64,000 bases of DNA from Acetobacteroides hydrogenigenes (GTDB taxonomy: Bacteria; Bacteroidota; Bacteroidia; Bacteroidales; ZOR0009), in contig NZ_SLWB01000001.1 of the NCBI RefSeq assembly GCF_004340205.1, forward strand, positions 248,001 through 312,000, in the 5' to 3' direction. Under the pieces are notes generated by a model. It did not search any database. It was not told the DNA's origin and was given only the letters and a program-made list of their open reading frames with translations. Below, piece after piece: positions 45,908 to 53,242 of this stretch. The first letter of the stretch is position 1, and each line of letters starts with the position of its first letter. A program made the translations under genes and the position numbers.

Positions 45908-48766
45908 ATGGCAAACGATAATTTTGTCGAAAGACACAACGGACCTCGTCAGCACGAAATAGCCGAAATGCTTAATGTTATAGGCGTTTCTTCCATAGAC
46001 GAGTTAATCAACCAAGTAGTTCCAGAAGACATCAGATTGAAGGAGCCGCTTAATCTTGAAAAGGAAATCAGCGAGTACGAGTTTGCTCTTAAGGTTAAAC
46101 AGATAGCCTCTAAGAACAAGCTATACCGCAGTTTTATTGGTATGGGCTACTACCCAACCTACACTCCTGCAGTAATTCAGCGAAACATCTTCGAGAACCC
46201 TAGCTGGTATACCTCTTACACTCCCTATCAAGCTGAAATTTCTCAGGGTCGCCTAGAGGCGCTACTCAACTTCCAAACAGCAATTCTTAGCCTTACCGGG
46301 ATGGAAATCAGCAACTGCTCGTTGCTCGATGAAGCTACTGCCGCTGCTGAAGCAATGACCATGATGCTTGGTGCACGTTCGCGTGCCGCTGTCAAGGTTG
46401 GCAAGAACGTTCTTTTTGTTGATGAAGATATCTTTCCTCAAACCCTAGACGTTATTAATCTCCGTGCCACTCCAAGAGATATAGAAGTGGTTGTGGGTAA
46501 GTTTGAAGAGTTCGAATTAACCGATAAGATGTTTGGTGCAATCGTTCAATATCCAACTGCATCAGGAAAGATAAAAGACTATAGCGCATTTACGGCAAAA
46601 TGTCACGAGCAGGAAATTCTGGTAACTGCCGTTTGCGACATCTTAAGCCTTGCCCTTATGAAGGCTCCTGCAGAATGGGGTGCTGATATTGCCGTTGGCT
46701 CTACTCAACGCTTCGGAGTTCCAATGGGCTTTGGCGGACCTCATGCAGCCTACCTTGCAACTAAGGATGAGTACAAGCGCAGTATGCCTGGTCGTATCAT
46801 TGGAGTTTCTGTAGACCGCCTTGGCAAGCAATCGCTACGCATGGCGCTACAAACCCGCGAGCAGCACATCAAACGCGAAAAGGCAACATCGAATATTTGT
46901 ACAGCACAGGCACTTCTTGCTTCGATGGCGGGTATGTTTGCCGTTTACTATGGCCCAGAAGGCGTTCGTAGAATTGCTCTTCACGCTCACAATGCCGCTT
47001 GTGCCGTAAACAAGGGGCTTGTAGCCCTAGGATACAAGCAGCACAACGCAAACTTCTTCGACACATTAGAAGTTGAGGTTGCTGATACTAAAAAGATTCA
47101 GGAACTTGCTCTTGCCAAAGAGATAAACTTCTTCTACCCATGCGACAAGACCGTTCGTATGAGCTTCGACGAGGTTACCACCGAGACCGAAATCCAAACC
47201 ATTCTTGACATCTTCGCTGCTGCCGCTGGCAAAAAGAGCGAAGCCTCTGCAGAAATAGGCAACAGCATTTGCTTCGACAAGCAATTTGAAAGGACCTCTG
47301 CAATTCTCACCGAAAAAGTATTCAACAAGTACCAATCGGAAACAGAGATGATGCGCTACATAAAGAAGCTTGAACGTAAGGACATTTCGCTTACCCACAG
47401 CATGATTTCATTGGGATCTTGCACCATGAAGCTAAATGCTGCTGCCGAAATGCTTCCGCTTAGTTTCCCAGAATTTGCAGCATTACACCCATTCGTACCA
47501 GCAGATCAGGCTGAAGGATACTACGAACTGCTTAAAGATCTAGAAAACGATTTAGCCGTTATCACCGGATTTGCAGCAACATCTCTACAACCAAACTCTG
47601 GTGCAGCGGGTGAATATTCAGGATTAATGGTTATCCGCCAACACCATATAAACAACGGAGAAGGACATCGTAACGTTGCTATCATTCCAGCATCAGCACA
47701 CGGAACCAACCCTGCCTCAGCTGCCATGGCTGGCATGGAGGTTGTTGTGGTTGCTTGCGACGAAAAAGGAAACATCAACGTAGACGATCTTCGCGAAAAA
47801 GCGAATCAGCATCGCGACAACCTTTCGTGCTTAATGGTTACCTACCCATCTACCCACGGCGTCTTCGAAAGACGCATTAGGGAGATCGTTAACATTATTC
47901 ACGAGGCAGGTGGACAAGTTTACATGGACGGCGCTAACATGAACGCTCAGGTAGCCATTACCAACCCAGGCTTTATCGGAGCAGACGTTTGCCACCTAAA
48001 CTTACACAAGACCTTTGCAATACCTCACGGTGGAGGTGGTCCTGGCGTTGGTCCTATCTGCGTAGCAAAGCACCTAGCCCAATTCTTGCCATCTCACAGT
48101 ATGGTAAAAACGGGAGGCAACAAGCCAATCAACTCGGTTGCTGCTGCTCCATTTGGTAGCGCTAGCGTAGTCCCAATCACCTACGGTTACATCAAGATGC
48201 TTGGCTCTGAAGGATTGAAGAAGGTTACCGAGATGGCCATCCTTAATGCCAACTATCTATCGAAAAAATTAGAATGCTGCTACAGCACTCTATATACAGG
48301 AGAAACCGGACGTGTTGGTCACGAGTGTATAATCGACGTACAGAACTTTAAGCGCGAATATGGCATTGATGCTACCGATATTGCAAAGCGTTTGATGGAC
48401 TTTGGGTTCCACGCTCCTACCCTTTCGTTCCCTGTTCACGAAACCCTAATGGTTGAGCCTACAGAAAGCGAATCAGTTCAGGAAATTGATCGTTTTGTAG
48501 AGGCAATGATTACCATTAAGAACGAGTGCGAAGAGATAAAGAACGGTACTGCCGATGCAGAGGATAACGTTCTAAAGATGGCACCTCATACTGCCGAAGA
48601 GGTTTGTGGCAACGAATGGAACCACAAGTACGACAGGATGAAGGCTGCTTATCCTCTTGAATGGATTAAGGAGAACAAGTTCTGGCCTGCATCTACCCGT
48701 GTTGATAACGGATTTGGAGACCGTAATCTTGTTTGCACCTGCGCACCTATTGAGTCGTACCTTTAG
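45908..48766 (+). CDS. gcvP: Glycine dehydrogenase (decarboxylating), fused P-protein
   Basis: 952 residues, length typical for the one-chain P-protein with two homologous halves. It decarboxylates glycine and passes the aminomethyl group to lipoyl-GcvH. The PLP-binding lysine is in N-L-H-K-T-F near 697-702, followed by the glycine-rich P-H-G-G-G-G-P-G-V-G-P. GcvT and GcvH are not adjacent; in many Bacteroidota they are separate. It is monocistronic with a strong terminator. Confidence 0.97.
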   Translation: MANDNFVERHNGPRQHEIAEMLNVIGVSSIDELINQVVPEDIRLKEPLNLEKEISEYEFALKVKQIASKNKLYRSFIGMGYYPTYTPAVIQRNIFENPSWYTSYTPYQAEISQGRLEALLNFQTAILSLTGMEISNCSLLDEATAAAEAMTMMLGARSRAAVKVGKNVLFVDEDIFPQTLDVINLRATPRDIEVVVGKFEEFELTDKMFGAIVQYPTASGKIKDYSAFTAKCHEQEILVTAVCDILSLALMKAPAEWGADIAVGSTQRFGVPMGFGGPHAAYLATKDEYKRSMPGRIIGVSVDRLGKQSLRMALQTREQHIKREKATSNICTAQALLASMAGMFAVYYGPEGVRRIALHAHNAACAVNKGLVALGYKQHNANFFDTLEVEVADTKKIQELALAKEINFFYPCDKTVRMSFDEVTTETEIQTILDIFAAAAGKKSEASAEIGNSICFDKQFERTSAILTEKVFNKYQSETEMMRYIKKLERKDISLTHSMISLGSCTMKLNAAAEMLPLSFPEFAALHPFVPADQAEGYYELLKDLENDLAVITGFAATSLQPNSGAAGEYSGLMVIRQHHINNGEGHRNVAIIPASAHGTNPASAAMAGMEVVVVACDEKGNINVDDLREKANQHRDNLSCLMVTYPSTHGVFERRIREIVNIIHEAGGQVYMDGANMNAQVAITNPGFIGADVCHLNLHKTFAIPHGGGGPGVGPICVAKHLAQFLPSHSMVKTGGNKPINSVAAAPFGSASVVPITYGYIKMLGSEGLKKVTEMAILNANYLSKKLECCYSTLYTGETGRVGHECIIDVQNFKREYGIDATDIAKRLMDFGFHAPTLSFPVHETLMVEPTESESVQEIDRFVEAMITIKNECEEIKNGTADAEDNVLKMAPHTAEEVCGNEWNHKYDRMKAAYPLEWIKENKFWPASTRVDNGFGDRNLVCTCAPIESYL

Positions 48767-48787
48767 AAATCATCTGCAATAGAAAAA

Positions 48788-48830
48788 TGGAAAGAGAGCG
48801 TAACTAAACGTTTACGCTCTCTTTCCATTT
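48788..48830. terminator. Bidirectional terminator between gcvP and small membrane peptide gene
   Basis: Arms GGAAAGAGAGCGTAA / TTACGCTCTCTTTCC, 15 bases and perfect, with an 8-base loop, flanked by A-rich and T-rich sequence. Confidence 0.93.
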
Positions 48831-48858
48831 TCAATGTCGTTTACAAACCCTATTCAAA

Positions 48859-48954
48859 CTACTTTATTGCTCTCCATAGTCGCATAAAGTAAACAAGAAT
48901 ATACGTTAGCAAACCAATCCAAACTAATGCACTTACAATTAAAAACAGGCTCAT
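48859..48954 (-). CDS. Small single-helix membrane peptide, 31 residues
   Basis: ATG at 48954, TAG at 48859-48861. Residues 2-24 are one hydrophobic helix (S-L-F-L-I-V-S-A-L-V-W-I-G-L-L-T-Y-I-L-V), then a basic end M-R-L-W-R-A-I-K, giving an N-out or C-in small bitopic protein. It resembles tiny inner-membrane subunits such as CcmD or KdpF in size and layout, but no specific relation is proven. A promoter with TTG and TATTTTTG lies upstream, and the gcvP terminator ends it. The match of promoter, frame and terminator supports a real gene. Confidence 0.6.
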   Translation of the reverse strand: MSLFLIVSALVWIGLLTYILVYFMRLWRAIK

Positions 48955-48994
48955 AATTTCACTTTTTGAATCAAGAAATCCATTAGTTGCCTTT

Positions 48995-49023
48995 CAAAAA
49001 TAGTAGAATATGCGAAACAACAA
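48995..49023 (-). promoter_or_regulatory. Promoter of the 31-residue membrane peptide gene
   Basis: On the minus strand, TTG (49023-49021), an 18-base spacer, then TATTTTTG (49002-48995), about 40 bases before the ATG. It matches the Bacteroidota TTG/TAnnTTTG pattern. Confidence 0.6.
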
Positions 49024-49086
49024 TCCCTGATGTAGGGTCAAAACGTCAATTATTTACCAATTGGCAAATAAACTTTGGGAAACGAG

Positions 49087-50307
49087 CTACAAAAACTCTC
49101 GTTTATCAGATACCTCCGAGTTCTCACTGTGGAATTGATGATTAGAACTATCAGGCTCTGTTCTTACTTGCCTATACTTTCCCGGACTAACTCCATAAGC
49201 TTTGGTAAATGCTCTGTAGAATGAGTTCATCGAACTAAAGCCTGACTTTTCTGCTATATAATTAAGGCTGTAAATGTCGTACGAAAAGTCGGAGAGCAGA
49301 ATCAAGGCGTTTTCAACTCTAAGTTTGTTTACAAAAGAGCAAAAATTTAGTCCAACCGCCTTATTTATGTAGCAGGAAATATAGGTACGATTAGAATTCA
49401 TAGCCTCGCAAACATCCCAAATCTTGAGATCCTGCTGCAGGTATATCTTCTTCTCATAAAAAAGCATATTAAACTGCTCTACGAATTTGGCATCAAAGCT
49501 ATCGACAACACTACAATCACATTCATCTGTATACTTATCATCTTTCATGGCAACACAAACCTGCTTTTGCTTACTACCCACAAAACCCACAACGTAAAGC
49601 ATCGAACTTAGCATTACAGAAGGAATCGCCAATAAATAATCGTTGTGTAAGAACACCTGAAAGCCAATTAGATTAAAAACCATGCTAGTTCCCGATGTAA
49701 TAGCCATAGCTACAAGCACGAAAGAGAGGTTGTCTACCCTTCGAGATTCGGGGTTAGAGAAGAAGTCTGGAATCGAAATATTGTACCGTCTTATGTTCTT
49801 TACATTATAGTAAAGCGTTACAACAACTAAAACGCCAAACACCAACCGTGAGGATAGGAAGAGCATCGTTACCACCGAAAGCATATCACCATCAAATCGA
49901 GCCATTGATAGCTGATTGCTCTCCATTAAATGTTGCAATGCATGAACATCCTTTTGCGGCAACATTAGGATTCCTGCTGATAAAGCAACAAAATAGAACA
50001 AGGCTGGAATATAGTGTAAAAGATACTTTTTCTGGAAACTTGGATGCAACGTTATCATGCAAACGTAGTGAAAGTACATTGGGTAAACCAGCAGACTTGC
50101 CAACGTGTACACAGGCAAAAGGTATATAAACAAACTGAGCTGTCCATTAAAGTAGGGGATGTAACATAAGTAAAGCACAAAAGCAACCATCATAAATAAC
50201 GATAGAAACCTTCGTGCTTGACTATTATCTCCCTTATCGAAGAAAAGAGTTAGGCCCCAAAATAGCGTTGTAAGAGAAGGCAGACAAATAACAAGATTGT
50301 GCAGCAT
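49087..50307 (-). CDS. AraC-type regulator with multi-pass membrane domain
   Basis: About 406 residues from the ATG at 50307 (a start at 50334 would add nine). The N-terminal 235 residues hold about seven membrane helices, like 7TM-type sensing domains. After a linker, residues about 290-390 form an AraC/XylS double helix-turn-helix: I-W-D-V-C-E-A-M-N-S-N-R-T-Y-I-S and the recognition F-S-S-M-N-S-F-Y-R-A-F-T-K-A-Y-G-V-S-P. It should sense a signal at the membrane and bind DNA near it. It follows elbB by 42 bases on the same strand. Its target is unknown. Confidence 0.9.
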   Translation of the reverse strand: MLHNLVICLPSLTTLFWGLTLFFDKGDNSQARRFLSLFMMVAFVLYLCYIPYFNGQLSLFIYLLPVYTLASLLVYPMYFHYVCMITLHPSFQKKYLLHYIPALFYFVALSAGILMLPQKDVHALQHLMESNQLSMARFDGDMLSVVTMLFLSSRLVFGVLVVVTLYYNVKNIRRYNISIPDFFSNPESRRVDNLSFVLVAMAITSGTSMVFNLIGFQVFLHNDYLLAIPSVMLSSMLYVVGFVGSKQKQVCVAMKDDKYTDECDCSVVDSFDAKFVEQFNMLFYEKKIYLQQDLKIWDVCEAMNSNRTYISCYINKAVGLNFCSFVNKLRVENALILLSDFSYDIYSLNYIAEKSGFSSMNSFYRAFTKAYGVSPGKYRQVRTEPDSSNHQFHSENSEVSDKREFL

Positions 50308-50349
50308 ACTTACATTTTGGGAGAAATATAGCAATAAATAGTATCACTG

Positions 50350-51000
50350 CTACTCCATAGCTCGCACCATTTCGTTCACCAGATTAGTAGCACCTACGAA
50401 GATGTCTTTAATGGATGAACTAAGCATATAGCATGGAGTAGTGAATATCTTATTCTCTAAATCAATGGCAACCTCGCCTTTACCCGAACTTTGATGCTTA
50501 GCCCCAAAGTTTTCGATATCGGCAGCAGTTCCTCTATCGGAACCGATTGTTAGCATTCCCTTGCCCAGTATTTTTGCAACAACTACCGGAGCAATACACA
50601 TTGCACCAATTACCTTTTTTTGGCTGTAAGCGTCCTTAACGGCTCTTTCCACTTCAGAATTAACCTTCATGCTTGCACCATCGCGACCATAGGTGCTAAG
50701 ATTGAGCGCAGCGCCGAATCCACCGGGGAAAAGCAGCGCATCGTAATCGGCAGCACGATACTCGCTTAGCGGTTTTATGTTGCCACGAGCAATACGAGCC
50801 GATTCTACAAGTACGTTTCTCTTTTCATCAACCTCCCTCCCTGTTAAATGGTTTACAACCCTAAGCTGCAGCATATCGGGAGCAAAAAGCTGATAGAAGC
50901 ATCCGGCCATATCAACAGCAAGCATTGCCATTACCGATTCGTGAATCTCGGCGCCATCTTGAACGCCGCATCCAGAAATTACTATTGCGAACTTTTTCAT
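50350..51000 (-). CDS. elbB: ElbB-type glyoxalase (DJ-1/PfpI superfamily)
   Basis: 216 residues. ElbB belongs to the DJ-1/PfpI superfamily and is annotated as an isoprenoid-biosynthesis-associated glyoxalase. It begins F-A-I-V-I-S-G-C-G-V-Q-D-G and has the nucleophile-elbow Cys in A-M-C-I-A-P-V-V near 134-141, Glu18 in E-I-H-E-S nearby. A TAATTTTG element lies upstream at 51036-51043. It is followed by the AraC-type regulator. Confidence 0.92.
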   Translation of the reverse strand: MKKFAIVISGCGVQDGAEIHESVMAMLAVDMAGCFYQLFAPDMLQLRVVNHLTGREVDEKRNVLVESARIARGNIKPLSEYRAADYDALLFPGGFGAALNLSTYGRDGASMKVNSEVERAVKDAYSQKKVIGAMCIAPVVVAKILGKGMLTIGSDRGTAADIENFGAKHQSSGKGEVAIDLENKIFTTPCYMLSSSIKDIFVGATNLVNEMVRAME

Positions 51001-51051
51001 GATTTAGTTTTTTTCGAAAAGGTATCAATTTAAAACAAAATTATCAACACT

Positions 51052-51852
51052 TTAGGATTTAGGCTGCTTTCGAACTTTCTTTTGCTTCCAGCTCCAGAGA
51101 TTAAGATCAACTTGCGATTCGAGGTGCTTTTCGAGATCATCGGGAAGGGTGTAAAAGAAATCTATCCCGGTAAAACGCTCTACGCTATCTACAGGTACCG
51201 CAAAATCTTTCACAGAGCGCGTACTCTTTTGGTTAGGCATTATAAAGCCAATGGCTTTAAGCTCGGGTTGCGTATAGTCGAGGATTACCTTATAGTAGTA
51301 GCGGGGAACGGATACGCCACTTGGCCCAATTCTTTCGAGATTACCGGAAAGAACAGGGCCTGTTGCTATATAAATTCGCTCGTTATCAATAGCCCAAGCG
51401 CGTACCTGCTCTTCAAGGTCCTTCCATATGCCCCTATTAAAGCTAGGCTCCTGCGGACTCATATTGCTAAAGAAAAATGACTCCTTCATGGTCGTCTCCG
51501 ACCATCCCATATCGGCAGCTGGGGCCAAATGCCCTCTATCGTACCCCGAACGGGCGTAGTCGGCATTGGTTGCAGAGCCTGTTCTAACCGCAGGATCGTC
51601 TATGAACTTATTAGTTCGCTTAGCGCTTCGCTGCTCTACATGCTCTTTGGTTAGAACATAGGCCACCCAAAAGGCTTGCTCGTCATCTTCGCTATAGGAA
51701 AGCGTGTAACCCGTATGCTTTACGATCTGAGTCCTTGAACTCGATTTCGGCAATTCGTATCGGGCCTCGTTATCGGCCTTACTATTGTGCTGCACGGCAT
51801 AAACCGACAAACCGAGGAGCAGCATCAGCAAAAGGGGAAAGCGTAATTTCAT
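51052..51852 (-). CDS. DNA/RNA non-specific endonuclease, exported
   Basis: About 266 residues from the ATG at 51852, which starts a signal peptide (M-K-L-R-F-P-L-L-L-M-L-L-L-G-L-S). The His-Me finger motif D-R-G-H-L-A-P-A-A-D-M is present near mature residue 105, together with the metal-binding N of F-F-S-N-M-S-P-Q and the F-N-R-G-I-W segment. The family cleaves DNA and RNA with Mg2+. Export suggests nutrient scavenging or attack on extracellular nucleic acid. Its end is 51 bases from elbB. Confidence 0.92.
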   Translation of the reverse strand: MKLRFPLLLMLLLGLSVYAVQHNSKADNEARYELPKSSSRTQIVKHTGYTLSYSEDDEQAFWVAYVLTKEHVEQRSAKRTNKFIDDPAVRTGSATNADYARSGYDRGHLAPAADMGWSETTMKESFFFSNMSPQEPSFNRGIWKDLEEQVRAWAIDNERIYIATGPVLSGNLERIGPSGVSVPRYYYKVILDYTQPELKAIGFIMPNQKSTRSVKDFAVPVDSVERFTGIDFFYTLPDDLEKHLESQVDLNLWSWKQKKVRKQPKS

Positions 51853-52208
51853 TCCAACAAATTTTAAGGCAAAGATAGCGAAACAGCAGAAAGTTAATCG
51901 GGAGGTATAAACCATGTGAAAAGCTTAGCAGCGGCAGCTATTAAAGGAAGCTTTGCTGAAGCCTTCGCATAAAGGCAATCGTACTGTCAATATTGTCTGT
52001 TGCTTACTCTTTCAAAATAACTTTTAGATCACTAGTCTGCCCTTACTCCTTAATCAGAAAGAACAACGAACAGCTGGCACATAATAGCTGAGGCTGTATG
52101 GCTGCGAAGCGATACGGAATAACAGCAGGATGCTTACGCTTAACTTTACGCCACAACGAGCAAGAATAGAAAGGTTCTTTCTATATTTACTTCAAAAATT
52201 GAAGCCAG
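51853..52208. other. Intergenic region between divergent nuclease and FecR genes
   Basis: No gene seen. A palindrome TAGAAAG-GTT-CTTTCTA at 52167-52183 lies beside TATATTTA, 26 bases before the FecR start, and may be a control site. No ECF sigma gene, the usual partner of FecR, is present. Confidence 0.45.
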
Positions 52209-53156
52209 ATGAAAGCACCAGATAAGCTTATTGCCAAGCAATTCCTTGGGAAGCTAACCGAAATTGAGAAAAAGGAGCTGCAGCAGTGGCTTTCAGAATC
52301 GGAGGAGAATGCGTCAATTGTCGAACAGGCCCAAAAGGTTTGGGACGAGCTGGGATTTGCCGACAGCGAGTTTACGGAAGATAAGCAGGTTGCCTGGGAG
52401 ATGATGGTAAGCAGCATCAAGCCAATAACAACATCAGAAAAACGATCGCTTTCGAAGCTTATAGGGCAGACGCTGCTTATTATTGTGCTGCTGTTTATCG
52501 TTATGGGCATTGGCATTGCCCTGCTTACCGGAACGATTAACACTACCATAACGGCGAAACAACGGAGCGAGCGCGTTAGCCTCCCCGATGGCACCATTGC
52601 CTACCTGGATAGCGGGACAACCATAAAGTACTCTAAGCTTTACGGAAGCAGGAACCGCACCGTCAACCTAAAGGGCGAGGCAATTTTTGAGGCGATAAGC
52701 GCACAGCGGCTTCCGCTTACCATTCGGACAAAGAATTCAAAGATTACCATAGACAATGGCATTGCAGATGTTTTGACGAAGGACGAAAGCATTAGAGAGG
52801 CCATTGCCCTCCGCGGCAACCTTAACCTTAAAACGATAAGCAAAACGATAAGCGTAAGAGAGGGGAGCATGATATCGGTAGACTCGCTGGATACGCCAAT
52901 GATTATACCAGCAAATATGAATCTTATTGCATGGCGAACCGGGCAGCTAGTAGCAGATGGCACCCCGCTAGGTAAGCTCATCAGGCCAATTGAGAAGCTA
53001 ACGCGAAAGAAGGTGCATTTTAGCAGCACTGTAGACTATAGCATTCCGCTAACCTTTACCGTTAAGCCCGCTACCGAAAGAAGCATTACCGATACGCTGG
53101 CAAAACATCTAAAACTTCAGGTGAAGCTGGAGGAACAAACGATAGTTTTTTACTAG
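52209..53156 (+). CDS. FecR-family anti-sigma factor, without adjacent sigma gene
   Basis: 315 residues. An N-terminal cytoplasmic part (about 1-80) begins K-L-I-A-K-Q-F-L-G-K-L-T as in Bacteroidota FecR proteins; a membrane helix follows near 87-109; then the FecR domain with L-P-D-G-T-I-A-Y-L-D-S-G-T near 125-137 and V-N-L-K-G-E-A-I-F-E-A near 152-162. The C-terminal STN-like domain (about 255-315) contacts outer-membrane receptors. Normally the protein controls a neighbouring ECF sigma factor and a SusC/TonB receptor. Neither is next to this copy, so its partner must be elsewhere. Confidence 0.9.
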   Translation: MKAPDKLIAKQFLGKLTEIEKKELQQWLSESEENASIVEQAQKVWDELGFADSEFTEDKQVAWEMMVSSIKPITTSEKRSLSKLIGQTLLIIVLLFIVMGIGIALLTGTINTTITAKQRSERVSLPDGTIAYLDSGTTIKYSKLYGSRNRTVNLKGEAIFEAISAQRLPLTIRTKNSKITIDNGIADVLTKDESIREAIALRGNLNLKTISKTISVREGSMISVDSLDTPMIIPANMNLIAWRTGQLVADGTPLGKLIRPIEKLTRKKVHFSSTVDYSIPLTFTVKPATERSITDTLAKHLKLQVKLEEQTIVFY

Positions 53157-53175
53157 AAGGCGAGAATAGCCCATA

Positions 53176-53222
53176 AAAATGGCAAGCGAGGTGCAGCTCT
53201 TCTGCACCTCGCTTGCTATTTA
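53176..53222. terminator. Bidirectional terminator between FecR and GH3 genes
   Basis: Arms GCAAGCGAGGTGCAG / CTGCACCTCGCTTGC, 15 perfect base pairs with a 5-base loop. It has A-rich and T-rich flanks and should end both convergent transcripts. Confidence 0.93.
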
Positions 53223-53242
53223 GGCTTGCCGCTAGCGGCACT

